The position numbers and the translations under genes were made by a program. Below, piece after piece: positions 1-7,059 of a DNA stretch of 64,000 nucleotides (its first letter is position 1; each line of letters starts with the position of its first letter). Below the pieces are notes generated by a model. It worked only from the letters and a program-made list of their open reading frames with translations, was not told the origin of the DNA and searched no databases. The DNA is from Desulfosudis oleivorans Hxd3 (GTDB lineage Bacteria > Desulfobacterota > Desulfobacteria > Desulfobacterales > Desulfosudaceae), in assembly GCF_000018405.1 (NCBI RefSeq), contig NC_009943.1, positions 1,987,001 to 2,051,000 on the forward strand. Direction: 5' to 3'.

Positions 1-118
1 CCCTGCAATTAAGTTGAATTGTGGCGGCACGCCCCTTGCATAATGAAAAGCAGCACGGTCTGTGATGCACGGGCCAGACACAAGAACCGGTAATTTTATT
101 TTCAAGGGGAGGTTTGCC

Positions 119-769
119 ATGCAAAACGCCAAGAAATTTAACGATCGAATTACCTTAGGGCTGGTTCCAAGTGCAGAAGACATCAAACAGCTAAAGGAGT
201 TGGGATACAAGACGATTATTGACCTTCGAGACAACCAGGAGCTTTTTGGCGGCCTTGTTGCAAAAAGGGCAAAAGAGGCCGGTCTGACCTACATTCATAT
301 CCCGGTTCAGCGGGACGCCATTCAGCTTGAGGATGTGAAGGCGTTTTATCGGGCGGTGTATGCCAGGGGAAGCGCACCTTTATATGTGTTTTCCCGCCTG
401 GGTCGTAAGCCCCTGGTCTTTGTGCTCCTGTTTGATGCGGTAGCGCAAAGCAAGTCGCTGGTGAGGATTTATCGACAGGCCAACAGGCTTGGTTTTCACC
501 TGGAGTGTGACTTCCCGATGCAGACCTTTCTGTACAACCTCTACAATTCAGGGGAGTTCAGGGAGATGGTGGACGAGATTCGCCGGTCCCGTTCCGATCT
601 TTTTGAATCACTCGCGCCGTCGCCGCATCAGGTTGAGGAGGAGTATGACTTTGGTGTGGACGCCGTCACTGAAAAACTGCTTCAGATCACCAGCACCTAT
701 TCACAGACAAAAGACAATGCCATGCTGCAGAAGGCCCTGGCCGATCTGTTGGCGACTGTAAAAAGGTAG
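119..769 (+). CDS. Phosphatase-fold protein lacking catalytic Cys (pseudophosphatase)
   Basis: The 216-residue product resembles the DUF442/dual-specificity phosphatase-like fold: an N-terminal strand-helix start with ITLGLVPSAEDIKQLKELGY, then a TIIDLRDN motif, and a region at residues 88-98 where the P-loop should lie. There the family signature (HC then four residues then R) reads VFSRLGRK, so the catalytic Cys appears as Ser92 and the Arg as Lys97, with Phe91 in place of His. This suggests a non-catalytic, ligand-binding or regulatory role (inference). The C-terminal 75 residues are charged, helical and unrecognised. The start at 119 is chosen because AGGGGAGG sits about 7 bases upstream; an upstream in-frame ATG at 62 has no such site. 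It is convergent with the acyl-CoA synthetase gene. Confidence 0.6.
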   Translation: MQNAKKFNDRITLGLVPSAEDIKQLKELGYKTIIDLRDNQELFGGLVAKRAKEAGLTYIHIPVQRDAIQLEDVKAFYRAVYARGSAPLYVFSRLGRKPLVFVLLFDAVAQSKSLVRIYRQANRLGFHLECDFPMQTFLYNLYNSGEFREMVDEIRRSRSDLFESLAPSPHQVEEEYDFGVDAVTEKLLQITSTYSQTKDNAMLQKALADLLATVKR

Positions 770-806
770 ACACGATTCTAAAAAAACGTTGACGCGGTTG
801 ACCGGG

Positions 807-2555
807 TTACGGCTTTCCGTACAACTCCCGAATCTTGGCCCGCAGCATCTTGCCCACCGGGGAGAGGGGGAGCTCCTCCACCAGGACCACGGACCGGGGA
901 ATCTTGAACCCGGCCAGCTTGCCCTTGCAGAAGGCAAGAATGTCGTCGGGGGCCGGGGTTGCGCCGGCCACGGGTTTGATCACGGCCCTCACGGTATGGC
1001 CCCACTCTTCGTCGGGTATGCCGATGATGCAGACGTCATCCACGGCCGGATGGTGATGCAGCACCTCCTCCACCTCCAGGGGAAAGACCTTTTCCCCGCC
1101 GGTGTTGATGCACTCCTTTTTGCGGTCCACCAGCCGCACTTCACCGTCTTCGTCGATGTAGCCGAGGTCTCCACCCTTGAACCACCCGTCCTGCATGGCT
1201 TCGGCGGTTTTTTCATCATCCTTGTAGTAGCCCTTCATGATCCAGCCGGACCGGTACATGATTTCACCGATCTCGCCCCGGGGCACCTCGTCGCCCTTTT
1301 CATCAACGACCCGGACATCGAGAATCGATTTGCCCACTGATCGTTCTTTAAGATTTTCCGGACCGGTGTCCACGCGAAAGCTGGTGATGGGGGTCATCTC
1401 GGTCTGACCGAACATGTCCAGCAAAAGCACGCCGGGAAACTTTGCAAACATTTTCTTTTTCAGGTCCACGGGGCAGACCCCGGCGCCGGTGGCAATGGCC
1501 AGCAGGGATTTAACGTTGTACTTGTGAAAGTCGGGAAAGCTGACCAGCTTTTTCCAGCCGGTTGGCACATTGGCCATGAACAGGGGTTGTTCGGCTTCCA
1601 CGGCGGAAAGGATTTTTTCCGGGTCAAAACTCAGGCCGTCGATCATGATCTGGCAGGTGTTGCCCAGCAGCACGCCCAGCATCAGGATCTGGTAAGAGGC
1701 ATCATGGAAAAAAGGCATGGACGGGGTCATAAACCGGACCGTGCTTTTGTATCCGATGCGGGTTGCCGGCGGATGGGTGAGCAGGTAGCGCACCGCCTTT
1801 TCTATGGAGGTATAGGCCTTTTTGCTGGACAGGATTTTTCTGGCAAGCCTGGTTTTCAGCAGTCCCGGCGCCAGCCCCATGCCCGGAACGGCTACGATTT
1901 TGGTGATCCCTTTCAGTTGCTCGGCAGTCAGGTTCACCTCGGCCGTGCGGGTGACAATGGAGGCAAACAGGTTGCAGAACATGTCCACGTGGCCGGCATA
2001 GGTCAGCATGACCCCTTTGGGAAAGCCTGTTGTGCCGCCGGTGTAGACCATGACCGCCACGTCGTCCCAGCCGGTGGCCACCTGGGGAATGTCCGGCCTG
2101 CCGCTGTTTAAAAAATCTTCGTAGGCTGCGCAGCCGGCAATGGCCGACGGACCGTGGCAGACAAACCGTTCTATTTTGGTCAGCTGCGGCGCCGCCGCTT
2201 CCACGGCCTCGGCAAAGGTCGCTTCATAGATAAACACCCTGGCGTCGCTGTGATTGACCTGGTAGGTGACCTCCGGCCCTGTAAAACGGTAATTGACGGG
2301 AACGGGAATGGCGCCGGCGCTCTGCACGGCATAGTTGGTCTCCAGAAAGGCCGGGCAGTTGTGAAACATGAAGGCGACCTTGTCGTTTTTTCCAACGCCC
2401 GCGGCGATCAATGCGTTGGCCAGCCGGTTGACCCGGCTGCCCAGTTCCTTCCATGTGGTTCGCCGTTCTCCATACACCATGGCAAGGCTGTTCGCGTTGT
2501 TCCGGGCGTGGAAGTTGAGGCTGTTGGCGATGATGTTGGAAGAAAGCTTTTCCAT
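807..2555 (-). CDS. AMP-forming acyl-CoA synthetase
   Basis: A 582-residue member of the ANL adenylating superfamily, which converts a carboxylic acid, ATP and CoA to acyl-CoA, AMP and PPi. The P-loop YTGGTTGFPKG lies near residue 170, the A5-type motif FGQTE in the middle, the hinge and A8 region GGDLGYIDEDGEVRLVDRK around residues 455-475, and the A10 lysine in SPVGKMLRAK (K569). Length and motif order are those of fatty acyl-CoA ligases; the chain length accepted cannot be read from the sequence. The start at 2555 is preceded by AAAGGAGA with good spacing, so the 26 in-frame codons upstream are probably leader. A 17-bp palindrome lies about 87 bases upstream of the start and may be an operator. 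Confidence 0.9.
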   Translation of the reverse strand: MEKLSSNIIANSLNFHARNNANSLAMVYGERRTTWKELGSRVNRLANALIAAGVGKNDKVAFMFHNCPAFLETNYAVQSAGAIPVPVNYRFTGPEVTYQVNHSDARVFIYEATFAEAVEAAAPQLTKIERFVCHGPSAIAGCAAYEDFLNSGRPDIPQVATGWDDVAVMVYTGGTTGFPKGVMLTYAGHVDMFCNLFASIVTRTAEVNLTAEQLKGITKIVAVPGMGLAPGLLKTRLARKILSSKKAYTSIEKAVRYLLTHPPATRIGYKSTVRFMTPSMPFFHDASYQILMLGVLLGNTCQIMIDGLSFDPEKILSAVEAEQPLFMANVPTGWKKLVSFPDFHKYNVKSLLAIATGAGVCPVDLKKKMFAKFPGVLLLDMFGQTEMTPITSFRVDTGPENLKERSVGKSILDVRVVDEKGDEVPRGEIGEIMYRSGWIMKGYYKDDEKTAEAMQDGWFKGGDLGYIDEDGEVRLVDRKKECINTGGEKVFPLEVEEVLHHHPAVDDVCIIGIPDEEWGHTVRAVIKPVAGATPAPDDILAFCKGKLAGFKIPRSVVLVEELPLSPVGKMLRAKIRELYGKP

Positions 2556-2641
2556 GAAATCTCCTTTCAGCAGGTCGGGGATGTTACCGTTGTGCCGCCA
2601 CACCGGCCGGGTGTGTAACGTAAGGGCGATCATTTCTTATA

Positions 2642-2658
2642 ATTGACAAGGTGTCAAT
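2642..2658. promoter_or_regulatory. 17-bp palindrome upstream of the acyl-CoA synthetase gene
   Basis: ATTGACA-AGG-TGTCAAT is a perfect 7-3-7 inverted repeat. On the minus strand the right arm also supplies a TTGACA -35-like hexamer for the acyl-CoA synthetase. Overlap of a perfect dyad with a -35 element suggests a repressor site; the regulator is unknown. Confidence 0.5.
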
Positions 2659-2750
2659 ATTAAAAAAGTGGGATTCAGGACAGACCCGGCCTGACGATGG
2701 AAGATTCCCGTTTGGTGATAACCGGGTTTGTGGTAGGATTTGGCGTGAAC

Positions 2751-2957
2751 TGACAAACTGCCAAATCCGTCATTGCCCAACTTGATTGGGCAATCCAGAA
2801 TCAAAATGATCTGATACCGAATTGATAAGGAACAAGGCCAATTCTATACTGGATTACCCGGTCAAGCCGGGTAATGACGACTACGTGGGCGGCCGGGCAG
2901 GTCAAGGGAGACAGGCCGGGTAATGACAAACTGCCTTATCCGACATTGCCCAGCTTG
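2751..2957. repeat. Intergenic palindromic repeat cluster (two related direct copies plus hairpins)
   Basis: The gap between the acyl-CoA synthetase and the M24 peptidase (2556-2999) contains two direct copies of a 34-base unit, at 2751-2784 and 2924-2957, matching at 30 positions and beginning TGACAAACTGCC. The first runs into a perfect 8-5-8 hairpin, TTGCCCAA-N5-TTGGGCAA (2773-2793). Between the copies is a second 8-5-8 hairpin, TTACCCGG-N5-CCGGGTAA (2854-2874), of similar architecture. This is typical of dispersed bacterial REP-like elements. I see no gene in the gap. Confidence 0.75.
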
Positions 2958-2999
2958 CGTGTCCGCCATAGCCTTGGCCACGGCGGAACTGGGCAAGCC

Positions 3000-4145
3000 A
3001 TGAAAGGAAACGTTTTGGATGATTTGATACGAGAAAGAATCCAGCGGGTGAGAAGACATCTGGCCGGCCTGGAATCCGACACCCTTCTGGTGCTCTCCGA
3101 TGAGAACCGGTTTTATTTGAGCGGTTTTTCCGGCCTTGACGGCGGATACAATGAATCGGCCGGGGTGCTGTTGATCACAAACGACCGGCTGGTCCTGGCC
3201 ACGGACGGCCGTTACAACGTGCAGGCGGAAACCGAGGCCCCTCTGTACGAGGTGGTCTGTTACCCCGCGGGCCTGGCCCGGATTCTGCCGGACCTGCTGG
3301 CCGATCTGGGCACCCGGCACATGGGATTTGAGGCCGGCCGCATGCCCCACGCCGATTATCTTCGCATATCAAAAGCCCTTGAAGAAAAAGGGCTGAAGGT
3401 TTCTTTTACGGATGCGGCCCCGGTGCTGGACCGGCTGCGCGTTCAAAAGGAGCCTTTCGAAATCGACGCCATCCGCCGGGCCCTGGCATTTGCGGAAAAC
3501 GCCTTTGAACTGTTTGTCAGTTATGACCTTGCGCCGGGCATGACCGAAAAAGAGGCGGCCTGGGTCCTGGAGCGGCGCATGCGCGAGATGGGGGCTGATG
3601 GCCTGTCGTTTTCTATTATTGCAGCCTTTGGTGAAAACAGCGCGCTGCCCCACGCGGTGTGCGGGGACCGGGTCGCGCAACCCGGCATGCCCCTGCTGTT
3701 TGACTGGGGGGCCAGGGCAGGGGGGTACTGTTCAGACACCACCCGCAGCTTTGTTCTGGCAAAGGCCGATTCGGATTACCGCAAGGTCCATCAGGCGGTT
3801 TACGACGCCCACATGAAGGCCGTGGAAGCCATACAGCCGGGTGTCAGCGCAAAAGCGGTGGATGCCGCGGCAAGGGACCATATCGACCGGGCCGGGTTTG
3901 GCGGAAAGTTTTCCCACGGCCTGGGCCATGGCGTTGGCCTGGCCATTCATGAACCGCCCCGGGTCAGCGCCCAGAGTGAGGATGTGCTGGAAGAGGGCAT
4001 GGTGGTCACGGTGGAGCCGGGTATTTATCTTCCCGGCTGGGGCGGGGTGCGGCTGGAAAACATGGCGGTGGTCCGGTCCCACGGCGCCGAATTGCTCAAC
4101 CGGCTTCCCCTTACCCACACGGAGCCCGGGGGGCAGCCTTCATGA
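3000..4145 (+). CDS. M24-family metallopeptidase (Xaa-Pro aminopeptidase/dipeptidase type)
   Basis: The 381-residue product has the creatinase-type N-terminal domain (LSGFSGLDGGYNESAG) and a pita-bread catalytic domain. All five metal ligands of the family are visible: D235 and D246 in the FDWGA...SDTTRSF stretch, H310 in GLGHGVGLAIHEPP, E339 in VTVEPGIYLPG and E353 in VRLENM. It should cleave the bond before or after proline in peptides, in the cytoplasm. The start is uncertain. ATG 3000 has a poor ribosome site; an in-frame TTG at 3015 follows AAAGGAAAC. Upstream in-frame codons fall in the repeat cluster and are probably non-coding. The stop overlaps the next start by ATGA, so it is translationally coupled to the recombinase gene. 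Confidence 0.87.
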   Translation: MKGNVLDDLIRERIQRVRRHLAGLESDTLLVLSDENRFYLSGFSGLDGGYNESAGVLLITNDRLVLATDGRYNVQAETEAPLYEVVCYPAGLARILPDLLADLGTRHMGFEAGRMPHADYLRISKALEEKGLKVSFTDAAPVLDRLRVQKEPFEIDAIRRALAFAENAFELFVSYDLAPGMTEKEAAWVLERRMREMGADGLSFSIIAAFGENSALPHAVCGDRVAQPGMPLLFDWGARAGGYCSDTTRSFVLAKADSDYRKVHQAVYDAHMKAVEAIQPGVSAKAVDAAARDHIDRAGFGGKFSHGLGHGVGLAIHEPPRVSAQSEDVLEEGMVVTVEPGIYLPGWGGVRLENMAVVRSHGAELLNRLPLTHTEPGGQPS

Positions 4146-5035
4146 GTGCCACGGAACGCCTTGTGGACCAGTACATGAGCTACCTGCTGATCGAAAAGGG
4201 GCTGGCGGAAAACAGCCTGGAAGCCTACGGCAGCGACCTGGCCGCTTACCTGGATTACTTAAAGGCGCAGAACATTGACCGCGTGTCTGAAACCGACATG
4301 CCGGTTCTCCTAAAGTATCTGATTTTCCTGCGTGACAGGGGTCTCAATAAACGGTCCCGGTCCCGTCACCTGGTGACTCTGCGCGGGTTTTACCGGTACC
4401 TGGCCCAGGAAAAGGTGCTGGCCTTCAGCCCGGCCGAGACCATCGACCTGCCCAAAAAGGGGTTGCGGCTGCCTGACGTGTTGAGCGTGGACGAGGTGAA
4501 AAAGCTGCTGGCCGCGCCCGACACCACCACGGCCCGTGGCATGCGGGACGCGGCCATGATCGAACTGATGTATGCCGCCGGCCTTCGGGTGTCTGAACTG
4601 GTGGCCATGAAGGTACAGGACGTGAACACCGAGGTCTGTTTTGTCCGGGTGTTCGGCAAGGGGGCAAAGGAGCGGGTGGTGCCCATGGGCGCCTATGCAA
4701 AGGAGAAACTGGAGGCCTATCTGTCGGGCGCCCGGCCCGCGCTTTTGAAAAACTATGCCAGTCTTTTTCTGTTTGTGGCGTGGCGGGGCCGGCCCATGAC
4801 CCGCCAGGGATTCTGGAAGGCCCTGAAAAAATACGGGCTGGCCGCGGGCATTCGCAAGTCCATCAAACCCCATACCCTGCGCCACTCCTTTGCCAGCCAT
4901 CTTCTGGAGGGCGGAGCCGACCTGCGCTCGGTCCAGATCATGCTGGGCCACTCCGATATCTCCACCACCCAGATTTATACCCATGTGACCTACCGCCATC
5001 TCAAAGACGCCCATGAAAAGTTTCATCCCCGGTGA
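4142..5035 (+). CDS. xerD: Site-specific tyrosine recombinase XerD
   Basis: A 297-residue integrase-family recombinase with the SAM-like N-terminal DNA-binding domain (residues 1-90) and the catalytic domain after it. Catalytic residues are in order: R149 in AAGLRVSEL, the beta-hairpin Lys in GKGAKERVV, H244 and R247 in HTLRHSFASH, H270 in MLGHSD and the nucleophile Y279 in STTQIYTHV. The STTQIYTHV ending and length are those of XerD, which with XerC resolves chromosome dimers at dif. It overlaps the M24 peptidase gene by four bases. No attachment site or phage gene is nearby, so I read it as the housekeeping recombinase and not an integron or phage integrase. Confidence 0.9.
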   Translation: MSATERLVDQYMSYLLIEKGLAENSLEAYGSDLAAYLDYLKAQNIDRVSETDMPVLLKYLIFLRDRGLNKRSRSRHLVTLRGFYRYLAQEKVLAFSPAETIDLPKKGLRLPDVLSVDEVKKLLAAPDTTTARGMRDAAMIELMYAAGLRVSELVAMKVQDVNTEVCFVRVFGKGAKERVVPMGAYAKEKLEAYLSGARPALLKNYASLFLFVAWRGRPMTRQGFWKALKKYGLAAGIRKSIKPHTLRHSFASHLLEGGADLRSVQIMLGHSDISTTQIYTHVTYRHLKDAHEKFHPR

Positions 5036-5054
5036 ACCGTTTCTTCCTTTTCCA

Positions 5055-5078
5055 AATCGAAATCGGGATCGAACTCGA
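5055..5078. repeat. ATCGNN hexamer repeat (four units)
   Basis: AATCGA AATCGG GATCGA ACTCGA forms a 6-base periodic run in the 5036-5247 gap between xerD and pfaD. Similar runs occur in the next two intergenic gaps of this cluster and again near 44920. Confidence 0.6.
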
Positions 5079-5168
5079 TTTTCTGGAATGCCGTCCCGTC
5101 CCTGATTTGATCCAACGCAATGAATCGTTTTTGCATTAAATTTTTATTTTAAGCACCATGGTAATGGG

Positions 5169-5197
5169 TTGACAAACATAGGGAAAACCTTAAGAAT
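5169..5197 (+). promoter_or_regulatory. Candidate sigma-70 promoter of the pfa-like cluster
   Basis: A consensus TTGACA (5169-5174) is followed after 16 bases by TAAGAA (5191-5196), about 50 bases before the PfaD start. The -10 match is only moderate. Confidence 0.45.
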
Positions 5198-5247
5198 AGG
5201 CGGATTGAGAAAATCAGCAGGCCTATTCCGACCATACGGGGGTGGAT

Positions 5248-6921
5248 ATGAACGCGAGAATTGACCGTTGTTCAGCCGGATTATCCGGCTGTGGAATATG
5301 GAACAATGAAAAAGGGGCGGCGCCGGAAACCGGCGTGGACGCCGTCTCTGTCGCCCTGAAAAATCTTTCCCGGCCGGTCTTTGCGGTTAATGTCAACGGC
5401 TGCCTGGGCGTGGCCAATCATGGCCAGGCCTGCATTTCTATCGGAAAAAATCATGATGCCGAAGGCGGCTTTCCCCTTCTGGGATATGCCCCACCGCTTC
5501 TGCCGGAAAATTTCGGTGATCCCTATTTTAAAGAGCTGATCGGCATTCGCTACGCCTATGTGGCCGGCGCCATGGCCAACGGCATCACTTCTGTTGCCAT
5601 GGTGGAGGCCGCGGCCAGAGCCGGCATGGTGGGTTTTTTCGGAGCCGCCGGCCTGGCCCCCGCCGAGGTGGAAACGGCCATTGACCAGCTTCACCAACGC
5701 CTGGGTGATCTTCCCTTTGGCATGAACCTGATCCATTCGCCCGGCGATTCCCTGCTGGAAGAGGCCGTGGTGGATCTCTACCTGCGCAAAAACGTGCGGC
5801 TGATCAGCGCGTCGGCCTTTATGCGGCTGACCCCTTATATCGTGCGTTATCGGTTGACCGGTATTCATAAAGACACCACCGGCCGGGTTGTGGCCCCCAA
5901 CCGCATCGTGGCAAAGGTCTCCCGGGTGGAGGTGGCGGCCCGTTTTTTTGCCCCGCCCCCTGAAAAACTGGTGGCCCAGCTTCTGGACCAGGGAAAGATC
6001 ACGGCCGAAGAGGCGGCCCTGGCGTCCGCGATTCCCATGGCCGATGCCCTTACCGCGGAGGCTGATTCCGGAGGTCACACGGACAACCGGCCGGCCCTGG
6101 GCCTGCTGCCCACCATGACGGCCCTGAGGGACGAGATGTGCCGGACCCACGCCTATGACCGGCCCATTCCCGTGGGACTGGGCGGTGGCATTGCCACGCC
6201 GGAGTCGGCGGCCGCCGCTTTTGCCATGGGCGCGGCCTATGTGCTGACCGGCTCGGTGAACCAGTCCTGCGTGGAGGCTGGTGTGACGGACATGGTGCGG
6301 CAGATGCTGGTGGAGGCGGGCCAGGCCGACGTAACCATGGCGCCGGCGGCCGACATGTTTGAAATGGGCGGCAAGGTGCAGGTGCTCAAGCGGGGCACCA
6401 TGTTTGCCATGCGGGCCTCCAAGCTTTACGAGCTTTACGTGCGGTACAACCGGTTTGACCAGGTGCCGGAAAAGGACAGGGAAATGGTGGAAAAGACCCT
6501 GCTTCGCTGCTCCTTTGACCATGCATGGGAAGAGACAAAAACGTTTTTCCAGGCCCGTGATCCCCGCCAGATTGAGCGGGCTGAAAAAGACCCGCGTCAC
6601 ATGATGGCCCTGGTGTTCCGTTCCTACCTGGGCCGTTCCTCCATGTGGGGCGTGACCGGAGAGGCGGACCGCAAGGTGGACTTTCAGATCTGGTGCGGCC
6701 CGGCCATCGGGGCCTTTAATGAGTGGGCAAAGGGCAGTTTTCTGGAGGCCATGGAGAACCGGACCTTTGTCACGGTGGCCATGAACCTGCTCTTCGGCGC
6801 GGCCGTGGTGACCCGGGCCGTGTGGCTTGGCCTTCAGGGCGTGGATCTGCCGGTGGAAGCCCGCCGGTTTGCTCCCACGCCCCTTGCCGAGATCGAGGCG
6901 TATATGAAGCGTCAAGTCTGA
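5248..6921 (+). CDS. pfaD: PfaD-type trans enoyl reductase of a PUFA/polyketide synthase
   Basis: The 558-residue product is an FMN-dependent nitropropane-dioxygenase-like TIM barrel of the PfaD family, which supplies enoyl reduction in trans to Pfa-type synthases. Visible features are LLGYAPPLLPENFGDPYFK near the start, GMNLIHSPGD, the VRLISASAFM strand and the flavin phosphate-binding loop GLGGGIATPESAAAAFAMGA (about residues 310-330). The C-terminal third (WCGPAIGAFNEW, YLGRSSMWG) is specific to PfaD and absent from simple nitronate monooxygenases. ATG 5248 follows GGGGG at suitable spacing; GTG 5242 is an alternative. It is the first gene of the three-gene cluster, separated from PfaA by 138 bases carrying hexamer repeats. 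Placing the reductase first matches myxobacterial pfa1. Confidence 0.88.
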   Translation: MNARIDRCSAGLSGCGIWNNEKGAAPETGVDAVSVALKNLSRPVFAVNVNGCLGVANHGQACISIGKNHDAEGGFPLLGYAPPLLPENFGDPYFKELIGIRYAYVAGAMANGITSVAMVEAAARAGMVGFFGAAGLAPAEVETAIDQLHQRLGDLPFGMNLIHSPGDSLLEEAVVDLYLRKNVRLISASAFMRLTPYIVRYRLTGIHKDTTGRVVAPNRIVAKVSRVEVAARFFAPPPEKLVAQLLDQGKITAEEAALASAIPMADALTAEADSGGHTDNRPALGLLPTMTALRDEMCRTHAYDRPIPVGLGGGIATPESAAAAFAMGAAYVLTGSVNQSCVEAGVTDMVRQMLVEAGQADVTMAPAADMFEMGGKVQVLKRGTMFAMRASKLYELYVRYNRFDQVPEKDREMVEKTLLRCSFDHAWEETKTFFQARDPRQIERAEKDPRHMMALVFRSYLGRSSMWGVTGEADRKVDFQIWCGPAIGAFNEWAKGSFLEAMENRTFVTVAMNLLFGAAVVTRAVWLGLQGVDLPVEARRFAPTPLAEIEAYMKRQV

Positions 6922-6944
6922 CGCCGACGTGTGTCGGTCTTTCA

Positions 6945-7018
6945 ATCGAAATCGCTATCGCTATCGGTATCGAAATCGATACGGGATCAAGAGTAAGAGC
7001 AAGAGCAAGAATCAGAGC
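6945..7018. repeat. Two adjacent hexamer-repeat tracts between pfaD and pfaA
   Basis: Six ATCGNN units occupy 6945-6980, followed at 6989-7018 by five AAGAGN-type units (AAGAGT, AAGAGC, AAGAGC, AAGAAT, CAGAGC). The pair ends about 40 bases before the PfaA start and would lie in the pfaA leader if the genes are co-transcribed. Confidence 0.7.
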
Positions 7019-7059
7019 GGTAAATACCTGAGAATAGCAACAACAGGAAAGGTAGCATC

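Noticed and set aside
2874..2999. 42-codon extension of the M24 peptidase
   Set aside because: It translates the palindromic repeat cluster and has no counterpart in the creatinase N-domain.
4142..5035. Mobile-element integrase reading of the tyrosine recombinase
   Set aside because: XerD-specific ending, normal length, and no attachment repeats or cargo nearby.
5281..6945. 554-codon open frame antisense to pfaD
   Set aside because: It is His/Gly/Gln-rich, lacks motifs and mirrors GC-rich third positions of pfaD; a shadow frame.
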